Origin: Taenia hydatigena
Lineage: Eukaryota > Platyhelminthes > Cestoda > Cyclophyllidea > Taeniidae
Length of the DNA: 64,000 nt
Assembly: GCA_036345935.2 (NCBI GenBank)
Contig: JADWOT020000001.1
Span: forward strand, 10,471,801 to 10,535,800
Direction of reading: 5' to 3'
The translations under genes and the position numbers were made by a program. Of this stretch, positions 36,905-45,861 are shown piece by piece; the first letter of the stretch is position 1; each line of letters opens with the position of its first letter. The notes beneath the pieces are model-generated. The model had not been told where the DNA came from, did not search any database, and saw only the letters and a program-made list of their open reading frames with translations.

Positions 36905-37347
36905 AAAGAGAAAGCATAAGCATACTCCTCCACTGCAACGACAGCCTCAAAACTATTCAAAATGGGTACACAAGATTACGACTGTATACAGGAGCTACCA
37001 ACTCAACCTTGACTTTAAATGATTCTCCCTTTTACTGCGATGACATCCATTCGAGAGTTCTCAGACACACTCACACATCGGCAAGGATATGAACGAGCAA
37101 GGACATTGAATCAGCCTGTTTTCAGTGCTATCTTCAGTCGAATAGGAGAAGACATTCTTTTTTGACGATGGCTGGCTCGCAACCGCGGGTAAAACTAGCT
37201 AAACGCGCAATCAAGCGCACCAACTACGAATTCGGTCGCGACTTTGGAAGCATTAGCACAGGGATTAATAGAAATTAAAAGGTGATTCTGATTCCCTACC
37301 TTCTCCTCCTCCTCTGCGTGTGCTATGATGTAACGGATATTGAGCCA

Positions 37348-37734
37348 AAATAAGAAAGCACATGAAAAGTGACGTCTGCGACCACGAAACCACCTAGAAA
37401 GAGGAACCGTGTGTAAAGTCGACACCAGCAGACGCCATCGTTAGACACCACTTGACAGGTACCACAGAGTGTATCACGCACATGTCAAATACGAAGACGT
37501 GAATCACACACTCAATTGACAGATATGCTTACGTGCGCATTTCGAAGCCTTCTACCACTCATTTTGCATCTCCGTCTTATCCTCGTTTCCACCACTCGTT
37601 TTATCGTCAGCGTCTTTACCTCCTTTTGGCTCATTCTCCTCGCCTCCAGTTTCATTCTCATCCTCCTCTACTTTTGTCACCCCGCTCTCCTTACTCTCGT
37701 CATTTTTAAAAGTTGCAAAGACGTCAAGGGACCA
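37348..37734. repeat. Tandem duplicate, left copy
   Basis: It matches 37736-38130 along its whole length with about a dozen substitutions and one 9-base difference (CCTCCGACG is present only in the right copy). The two copies meet at a single N (37735). It contains a truncated copy of the candidate exon 37911-38159, from about 37523 onward. Low, allele-like divergence and a junction exactly at an N suggest two haplotype versions joined in assembly, not a true duplication. Confidence 0.85.
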
Positions 37735-37735
37735 N
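37735..37735. other. Single N at the duplication junction
   Basis: This is the only ambiguous base outside the 100-N gap. It lies exactly where the left copy ends and the right copy begins, which is why an assembly join is suspected. Confidence 0.95.
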
Positions 37736-38130
37736 AAATAAGAAAGCACATGAAAAGTGACGTCTGAGATCACGAAACCACCTAGAAAGAGGAACCGTGT
37801 GTAAAGTCGACACCAGCAGACGCCATCGTTAGACACCACTTGACAGGTACCGCAGAGTGTATCACGCACATGTCAAATACGAAGACGTGAATCACACACT
37901 CAACTGACAGATATACTTACGTGCGCATTTCGAAGCCTTCTACCACTCATTTTGCATCTCCGTCTTATCCTCGTTTCCACCACTCATTTTATCGTCAGCG
38001 TCTTTACCTCCTTTTGGCTCGTTCTCCTTGTCTCCAGTTTCATTCTCATCCTCCTCTACTTTTGCCTCCGACGTCACCCCGCTCTCCTTACTCTCGTCAT
38101 TTTTAAAAGTTGCAAAGACGTCAAGGGACC
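37736..38130. repeat. Tandem duplicate, right copy
   Basis: This is the second copy of the unit. Here it continues without a break into AAGCAGATAAAAATCGC and the candidate donor at 38160, whereas the left copy stops at the N. The 9-base length difference is a multiple of three and lies inside open frames on both strands. Confidence 0.85.
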
Positions 38131-38159
38131 AAAGCAGATAAAAATCGCAGAAATTAGGG
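37911..38159 (+). CDS. Candidate membrane-spanning exon of a plus-strand gene
   Basis: The plus frame is open and ends at a strong donor (ATTAGGG|GTGAGT). The acceptor is less clear: GACAG at 37910 is used here (phase 1), with another GACAG at 37846 possible. The exon would encode about 83 residues: a hydrophobic stretch (SLLPLILHLRLILV), a clear membrane segment (FWLVLLVSSFILILLYF), then a basic cytoplasm-like tail CLRRHPALLTLVIFKSCKD and KQIKIAEIR. The split codon joins in phase to exon 38601-38747. Caution: the first three quarters is C+T-rich, so hydrophobic residues are expected on this strand even by chance, and the minus strand is open too with an acidic Lys/Glu-rich frame. The region up to about 38110 might instead be the intron's pyrimidine tract with a shorter exon behind it. 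Confidence 0.4.
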
Positions 38160-38600
38160 GTGAGTCGTACTACCATCTCTTCCTCCTCCTCCCACGTCTA
38201 CTTCTGCTTCTCTTCTCCCTTCCTCCAATCCATCTTACACCTTTTTTTCCCTACTAGATTTGCATGCGTTAATTCAGCATTTCACTCACTAGTATGCCAG
38301 TGCATTTCACATATCAAGAGAGAAAGCTAGGGTTAAATGCTCAAAGCATGCCTTTAGGCAGATATGCGTGTTCGATTTTTTTTCATTTAGTGGCATGGAT
38401 ATAGGAGTGGGTAGATGAAGGTATTATGGGGTAGTGGGAAGCGAGAGCGAAGGAAATGAAGAAGAGATGTCTACAGCACTACGCATAGACATACAGTAAT
38501 AACATTTCGCCAACCCCCTTCCTTAACATCTTGTCTTGTCTGCTCTCGGCCCCTCGTCTCTTCTCCTCTCCTCACTTTCCCATTCCCTCGTCCACTGCAG

Positions 38601-38747
38601 TTGAACAAGCGTGTTACTTCGCCACCATCGGATTGGTGCAATCGCCACCCTTGTCTTCTCTGGTGCGAAGGGACAAATCGCGTAGACACATAATTAGGGA
38701 GATCCATCAAGAGGTTACCTTTATCAGCTCCATAGCAGCCTTTAGGG
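38601..38747 (+). CDS. Internal coding exon of a plus-strand gene, function unknown
   Basis: This is the best-defined exon in the window. A long pyrimidine tract ends TCCCTCGTCCACTGCAG at 38600, and a consensus donor follows (TTTAGGG|GTAAGT at 38748). It is 147 bases long, phase 1 at both ends, and only one of the three frames is open. It encodes 49 residues, including EQACYFATIGLVQ, a basic patch LVRRDKSRRHIIREIH and EVTFISSIAAFR. The phase fits the donor at 38160, giving Val at the junction. No domain is recognised. With the preceding exon it would form the cytoplasmic side next to a membrane segment. The opposite strand is open too (38471-38710) but lacks matching splice signals. Confidence 0.55.
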
Positions 38748-39171
38748 GTAAGTCGCCATTTCCTTTCATGCAGGTATGCCTTGTACCGCTTTGTTCACCT
38801 CATTTCTTATGTCTGTCTCGCACGCGATTGCGAATTGCCTAATCGAGAGCAGGAGTAGGGGCAGAAGCAGGAGCGGATGTAGGGAAACAGAAGCAGTGTA
38901 GCACGTTAGGCAAAACTAGGCTTAAGTAGGTCCGACTGTACTGGACTAATTCAAATACGAGTAGAATAGAGCATCCACGTATGCCTAATCATGACAGACT
39001 GGTGTGGAAGAGAGCAAAAGGTCGGGAAGGAAGGGGGTAGGTGGGCAGCCATCTTCATGGGCTACCATTCAAATCAACCTTAACTTTGCCTCATATGTCA
39101 CGTTGAATCGGCTTGACGCAACTGCAGGCTGCATGCGATGAGATCTTTCTCTTCTGCTTGGCCGATATTAG

Positions 39172-39220
39172 GGACCAATATACACATGCATCGAGAAGAT
39201 TCGGCGACGTCTTCGAGATG
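39172..39220 (+). CDS. Candidate short exon of the same gene
   Basis: A pyrimidine-rich stretch CTTTCTCTTCTGCTTGG leads to GATATTAG at 39171, and a donor follows at 39221 (GAGATG|GTGAAG). The exon is 49 bases, phase 1 to phase 2, which joins exon 38601-38747 to 39446-39590 without a stop and encodes GTNIHMHREDSATSSR. An alternative exon uses the CTGCAG acceptor at 39127. It runs 39128-39220 in phase 0 and reads ACDEIFLFCLADIRDQYTHA onward. That looks more protein-like but does not fit the neighbouring phases. Confidence 0.28.
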
Positions 39221-39445
39221 GTGAAGCGGGAACCCTATTGCCTCCCCCCTCTCACATGTCCCACTTCAATCCATTTTCAGCATGTCACTTCTTGTCTGTC
39301 TCTCACTTCACTGCATGCGCTCTTAAGCACCACGTCTTGCATTTCGTCTTACTGCTTATGCTTCATTTATTTAAATCACGGCAGACGGAGGAATGAGTGC
39401 TGTCTGCATGTAATCCTCCTACCGTCCTTCTTGTTTCCACATCAG

Positions 39446-39590
39446 TGACGCCAACACGCCTCACTTATCTGGCTGCCTCACTTTTCTGTCACGTTCACCT
39501 TCGATTAGGATTAGAGGACTGAGCAAAGCTGGCTTCAGGAGACAGTGCTTACGTCTCTTCACGGACCCTCTCCTGAGTCGAGGGGGTTAG
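39446..39590 (+). CDS. Candidate last exon of the plus-strand gene
   Basis: A good acceptor (CCTTCTTGTTTCCACATCAG) ends at 39445. In phase 2, agreeing with the donor at 39221, the frame encodes 47 residues to TAG 39588-39590. The tail is basic and Ser/Arg-rich (LSRSPSIRIRGLSKAGFRRQ). An ATTAAA at 39722-39727 could be its poly(A) signal. If right, the gene ends here and the four exons give the C-terminal part of a membrane protein of unknown function. The N-terminal exons would lie upstream of the tandem duplication or in the gap. Confidence 0.32.
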
Positions 39591-39721
39591 CAGATTACAA
39601 AGGCGAGTGGAGGATCGGAGAAAGTGGGGCGCAAAGTCACGATTGCGATGACTAAGAGCACTTTGAATTTTCCACGATGTGCAATTACGCCGCGACAGTT
39701 GGGTCATTGATTGCTTTATTG

Positions 39722-39727
39722 ATTAAA
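39722..39727 (+). terminator. Possible poly(A) signal ATTAAA
   Basis: This is the common variant of AATAAA, 132 bases past the stop of the candidate last exon, in an A+T-rich stretch. It is supported only by position. Confidence 0.25.
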
Positions 39728-42191
39728 ATATTGATTTATTAGTCATTCGGTCAACAGCTAATGATGACCTTGAGAATGGACGGCGCCAACTGCAAAGTTG
39801 TGTGCAGTCGTAGTCGTAAGCGTAAAGTGAAGCTCTTCTGCTGTGCCAGTTCACTTGAGTGGAGCGATGAGTAAAGGTGGAAGGAGGTGAGTGTGGAAGG
39901 CGATTGGTCATTACTTTAGGTGAGAAGGGAAGAAAGTAGAATGGAATGGGATGGAATAGAACGGAAAAGAGCCATGAGAACAGCACAGCACGAAATTTCC
40001 TGGCAATGATGTGTGTACCCTCGCCCTCTAAGTTTCCTGTGCATATTCGGCATAGGTGGGCTGTCAGCGCACTCATTTTCTTGTCAAACATTGCACAATA
40101 TGCAGCCTTAGATAGCTTCTATCATGTCAGCTACAAGTGCATGGACTTGGCGCAATTCCTCATTCAATAAAAATCGTGGCTGATTGCCTCTTTGGGAGTC
40201 CCTTTAAGCCAATCATAATTCCCATAAGACTTCAAAAAGGACGAAGTACTGTCGATATTTGGAGCACATTACGGCTAATATTGCAGCTTTCAGCAGCATT
40301 AAGTTGTCAATTGCGACCCTGAGCTTAGAGAAAAGGCAATAGCTACTGCGTTGGTCATCCCTCTTGTTCGTTCTTAACTTCCTGTCAAAGTTCCTAAGTG
40401 ACAGGAAATGCTGGATTAATTTACTAGCTTTTTAAACATTTAGACAACCCCATCCCCTCCAAATCGATTGATCTCTGTCATTTTTGCTTACGAGGTGACT
40501 TTTGAGCATATTTGAAAGCTACCTCAATTGTCCGCTTGTACTAATTTCCCCTCATAACTTGATACGCTATCACTCACTATGCACTAGTGTGATTATTTCG
40601 TGACAGGATTTAATTGCCTATATTGCCACCAGGACAACATGCGAAGTGTATAGGTGACCCATTTCGGTAAACTCCAACATCAAAGAGAGGCTAAAAGACC
40701 TTGAAAATGGCAGTAGAAGTGAACACTAAATATAGCCGTGGAGAAGTCGCAAGGCACTCTCGTTTAGGCTGCTTTGGACGACTGACCCCCACAATCAGCT
40801 ACATTTGATTAATTGTGAAAAATATTACCATTGAGTTCTCAATCCGCTTCCACTTTTAATTTTATTGCACTTTAGTTTGCCGTTATTTAGTGTAAGCACT
40901 TCATGAATCGTTGATAACGATGCAAATAATTATCGCGTTTTATTATTCGTATGCAAAAAATGCCAGTATGGAGGAAGTCAGACCAATCATCATCAAACAA
41001 AGAAGATTTATAGGCTCGATGTATCAACTTCAGTAAGCTTAGGAAATTAGCCACAGAAGTGTTTGCGGATTGATATAAGACAAAAGCTAGTAAGCAAAAT
41101 CTAACGTGATTGCAAGAAGAGAGGAAGACTGCAGATGCGCCACAAGACATTGCCACGAAAGTACTGAATGAATTACGGATACTGTAGGGCATCGCAATGC
41201 TGAGGTGCGATCTGTCACATACGCAGCACACACAATGCCCAGAGATCCCAGCGGGGCGCAAGGGCTGAGAAAACTCTGGTTGTTGGCTTTGGGATAGTGC
41301 AACTGCCTTTAATTACGCGGTCTCCTTTCAGATATTGTTCTTGAAGCATAATTCAGTCGAGCGGTTTTCGCTCCTTCTACATCCACTCATAAGACAATCA
41401 CCTACTCAAAGGGGATCGTCTAACATACATAGCATGTATAGAATACTTCGCAGCTAGTATGGATGCCACGACGCCTAACAAATGAACTCGTGTGAAGAAG
41501 CTTAGATCAGCACTTTTCTAGTTAGGTGTGGCCGAAATAAACTCTACCAGAACGGCAATGGGTGTAAGTAAAATGAAGACCAATTAGTCATGGGTTAATT
41601 AGACAAAGACAGGATACGAAGTGCAGTGGGCTTTGTGCTTCGTTGAGCGAACCCTTACGAAGCTCGTGTATCTTCTTGATCTCAAGATTCGCTTACTAGT
41701 TTTGTCTTCAGCCAATCTCTCACCACTTCTGTGGATAATTTTCTAAGCATGCAAAAGTCAAGCTTGCTTAAGTGGATGCATTAAGCTTGTAATTCTCTCC
41801 TTATTTGGTGATGAAAGGCCTGATTTTTACCACAATGTTGTTTTTTGCGTAGGAACGTCAAAAACGACAATCATTTTCATCGTTATCAAAGAATCGGTAA
41901 GAGCTTAGACTAAATAATGGCAAGCTAAAATACAATAGGTTTAAAAGTGAAATATGATTCGAGAACTCCGTGATAGTATTTTTGCCTTTCAAATATGATT
42001 GGTTGAGGGAGTCAGTCATGCGAGATAGAATAAACAAAAGTGTCCTACGACTTCTCTTTAGCTATCTTCAGTCTCTACCCCTACTGCTATTTTCGAAGTC
42101 CTTACACTTTACTTTGTCCTTGACGAACTTGGTAGTGCCCTAATCCTAAGTGCTATATTCCGTGACCACCTAAAGCTGACAGTAACCCTAA
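39728..42191. other. No gene seen
   Basis: The minus frames 39723-40091 (122 codons) and 40887-41261 (124 codons) have no recognisable motif or splice context. Nothing is supported. Confidence 0.35.
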
Positions 42192-42285
42192 CAATTATGC
42201 TCTTTAAATGCGCTTTGTAGGCGAGAGGTGGAGGACAATTTTAGCCTGGTAGCTGACACACGTGGTAGGTCTCCTAAGTCTGAGT
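42192..42285 (+). repeat. Degenerate dispersed repeat, copy A
   Basis: It matches 43941-44035: TATGCTCTTTAAATGCGC against TATGTTCTTTAACTGTGT, then TTTGTAGGCGAGAGGTGGAG against TTTGTAGGCAAGAGGTGGGA, then GGACAATTT...CTGGT. Similarity fades at both ends. The family is unknown. The TTTGTAG step resembles a splice acceptor in both copies, so a duplicated exon border is another possibility. Confidence 0.5.
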
Positions 42286-43940
42286 CTCCTCAGTCGTTAG
42301 TGCTTTGGCCCTGTCACTACACAAATGTCCTGTGCTATAATAACGGTGGCTAGAAATGCCCCACCTCATGGCAAGGGTGGAAGGGACGAAGGGGGAAGGG
42401 AAGAATCGTCTGCAGCAACATCATCTGTTATTTCATTCGTGCAATTGTATGCCATCGAAATTAGAGTCGTGGGTAATTCCAGTTGACATGAATTGTATAT
42501 TTTAGGAGGCGACTTAGGATTAGTAGATAATTCGTCCTTTGCATCACTATTTTGCTTTATTTTCATCGCCAAGAATTTTTCCCACCAATTATGCAATTTG
42601 CCAGATTAACTGGTGTGGCCCACAAAAAAACACAACGCAGTGTGTCTCATTGGTGATTCACAATGAACGGAAATTATTCACTAGATCGAAAATGCATTCG
42701 CCCAGTCAAATAAACCGAGTGCTACAAAGACAAAATCGAATGAACATGGACATTTTGGTTCAATTGGTAGGATAGTTAAAGGCCTAACTAAGTTTTTATT
42801 CTGTATGGATGTGATTCCAGCTACTAACAGAATTTGAAGGGCCGATTTTGGCCTTACTTCAGGCATCCTCATGCTCTTTTTTACTATTAACCGAATCTGC
42901 CTTTCCTTTCTCTCTTCCCGTGGGTTGCTTACGTCTTTTTTGGAAATTCTTCTATCTGTGAGGTAAAAAACACGCTTGCTAATGCTTCCAAAGTTGTGAT
43001 GACGGAAATCCAGACCTCACTCTTAAAGCCGTTAGGAAAATAATATAGTTTTCCTAATCAAACACCATTAACTTGGATGAATGACATAAGTTGCTTGCTG
43101 TGCTTCGGTGCTGGGGCAATCCAATGCCATCCAGCGCAATCAGGAAATGGAGACCGTAGGATACCTGACTCCAGTGTCGACAAATTATGCACAGCCGTAA
43201 TGCTGTGACCTGAGTGGGTCTCTGCTCTGAGTCACAAGGTGGAAACGCTATCGCGTAGTTATAGTGCACGAATAGCGAGCTTTGATGTGGGAAATCACCA
43301 ATAGTACCGATTTGCGATGCTGTGGAACGTTCAAAGAAAGCGCAACATTTAAGAGATTGTTAAACCCCAAAACAAAAATGTCACTGCTGTCTACTTCCTA
43401 GCTAATAAGCATTCCATTCTTAAAACCCCATTCATCAGCGAAATTTTGCGCCATAAAGGTATACAAATGTATTTTACTTAAAGCTCATATAAAGGGGGCA
43501 TACTAAAAAATTACAACAAAGTACTGGACCCGATTGAGGAGGGTATGGAAGTCGTTTAGTGTTAAATTCTCAACGCAAATAGCAAGGGATTGCTGCGAAA
43601 CATAACCGCTGCAAACGAAAATCAGAACTGCTAATAAAGTCTACTGCTCGCAAGTGTTTTTAGTATTTGTTGAGCACTGACCCGCTTTTGTGACACAAAG
43701 CTCTGCCCGCAACGGAGACGCTGAGAACAAACGTCCCCCACCCAACTACGCATCATGGCGAGTGCTTGAATCTGCGTGCTCAGCCCCATGGATGGAAGTG
43801 TCAAGCTTTGCGTTAGTGTAGGTGGGCGTAGTGTATATAGAGTGGCTTAAAAATTGACAAGAATGCTAACTTAGAAATATTGACTCAAAGCCTAATGCCT
43901 CATTGTAAATACAACGAATCTGATATACTCAAATATGATT

Positions 43941-44035
43941 GCAACATTTATGTTCTTTAACTGTGTTTGTAGGCAAGAGGTGGGAGGACAATTTAAATCT
44001 GGTCGAGAACCAACGGAGTTGCTCTCCAGAGCCCG
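43941..44035 (+). repeat. Degenerate dispersed repeat, copy B
   Basis: This is the partner of 42192-42285, 1.75 kb away in the same orientation. A 130-codon minus frame (43892-44284) crosses this copy and contains RALESNSVGSRPDLNCPPT. It is not recognised and may be part of the repeat. Confidence 0.5.
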
Positions 44036-45703
44036 AGACACCCTCGTCCTGGGCATGGTGGGGCACAATGTAGGAGTTAGTGCTTGGTAATTATAAAGTG
44101 CTGGCTTAGTTTTTTTCCAATTGGCAGAAAATGTTAGTGTCGGAGTCCAGAATGTTATCAGGGAGTAGAACACATCGTTGATTGCTGGCGCTGCATTTGG
44201 CCGGCTTCGCATGAGCACGTCCACAGCCCTACAGTCAGTCAAGGTGTCTGAACCAGATCCAAATTTGTTCAAGATAGTTAGCATGTAATGAATGAGCTAA
44301 ACTTGCCTAAAATCCGCAATCTTAAAGCTAAAGCTCCTGACTTGATAAAAAATAGTCTTGATCAGACTAAATTCGCAGCACATAGCGTTTTCACCTCTCC
44401 TGACTTAGTCGTAGTCCCCACCACGCACTGCTCGAACTGGAATCAATCTCTTCGGGAGAGAGGGTGGATAAATCAACTGCTACGCATGTGTGATTTCAGT
44501 ACACTCATCTTACTAACTTGGTTTGAAATACTAAACACGTCTTTGAACCTGCATTCCAACGACTGACCACGTACCTCGTGTCTAATGCACGCCCATAACT
44601 GTGCATCAGTGGAAGCTTTCTTGAAACTTTGCAATGCCTGCAATTGACTGTCATCATGTGGATGTCCCCTCCCCATGCTTCCTCATCGCTCTTAATAACA
44701 GGTGGGTAAGTGCAGCTGATATCAGCGTGCGAATTGACAGACGAGCAGAACAAGTAACAGTGGTCATTAGGCTTGAGGGAGTGTTCTTAATCTTAAAGGT
44801 ATCTTGCAAAATGCAGCCATTTGAATACCGCAAATGCAGTAAAGTCGATCCGTTTCCAGCTGTTTGTTGAATTTTAACTGCCTCTACCCAAGGTAATGGA
44901 TGCGTCAATGAGGTTTTTCAACATGAACCACCCGGCCAGCACCGAACGTGGTTTGAAGTAGCTCTCAAAAATGGCCACATGTCAGCACGATGTGTCCAAT
45001 TACACCATTCTCAGTCACTTCTGGAAAAAAAAGCTAGCACAACCAAAATTATCATAGAAATCATAATCACTATTCGGAATGCTACAACTTGGTGTCCCTC
45101 AACAGCTGGAAGCATCTTTAATCAAAATAACTCGATGCCAATGCTTAGAGAAAATGAGTTTAATTCTAATATGTTTAGGACACGAAAAATGACAATTTTG
45201 TCCAATCATTTGTTCTTTCATCCACTCATTTGTAGTGAGGCTATTTTCGTATTGACAGGATGTCTCGAGTACCTCCGCAAAAGCTGAAATCAGGATGGCG
45301 CCTGACTCATAAGGTGCATTATTAGGAATAGAATTTCCTTTAAGTCGCAAGCAATTTTTATAGTTTATTTACACTGCTAATGCCTTAACTGCAATCTTTT
45401 CTTCCAGCTACCTCACTTTTGCATTTTGGCCCACAATTTCTAGTCCACTGCTTGTTTCAATTCTGTCCGTCTGCAGAAAGGTCTGGTAGTAAAGATTCTC
45501 TTATCGACTTTAAGTGTTTCAAAGAACATCCACACTTTAGCAAGGCTAGCTGATCAAACAAAAGGCGAATAATGATTTCGAAAGATATTGTTTAAATGGA
45601 CTTTCCTCTGACGCTGCTTCATTCCATCAGCGTCTCCTTCCTCCGATCGCTTGAATTCTCATTGATTTACAATCTTCAAAATTTGCCTTTTGTCATAGAT
45701 TAC
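44036..45703. other. No firm gene
   Basis: At 44702-44798 (plus) a 97-base open block, VSAADISVRIDRRAEQ onward, lies between TTAATAACAG and AAAG|GTATCT. A perfect GTAAGT at 44706 just inside the block contradicts it. Long frames are open on the minus strand over the same stretch. It is left unassigned. Confidence 0.3.
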
Positions 45704-45861
45704 CAAAACAAGTTTGCCTCCGCAGAGTTTAATGGCGTTTGGCAGAACCAATCTAGTCTCCGACTGCCTCTGCATTTCCTCTGCGGTTCCTTTGATACAC
45801 AGGGGAGCTGAGTGCCTATTGGTCTCGTCTTCTGGTCGTGCTATCAAGGCAGAACTGCAAT
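45704..45861 (-). CDS. Candidate internal exon on the minus strand
   Basis: On the minus strand a strong acceptor, CACTTGTTTCTTTGCAG, precedes 158 bases open in phase 1, ending at a weak donor (GTTTTG|GTAATC). It encodes 52 residues plus a split codon, including ARPEDETNRHSAPLC, IKGTAEEMQRQSETRLVLP and KLCGGKLVL. The block is richer in G+C than the surroundings and hydrophilic, as expected for coding sequence. The frame also continues open on both sides (45659-46099, 146 codons). No family is recognised and no partner exon was found. Confidence 0.35.

Noticed and set aside
44702..44798. An exon-like block on plus between TTAATAACAG and GTATCT
   Set aside because: A perfect GTAAGT inside it, a weak end donor and a longer minus-strand frame over the same bases leave no consistent model.
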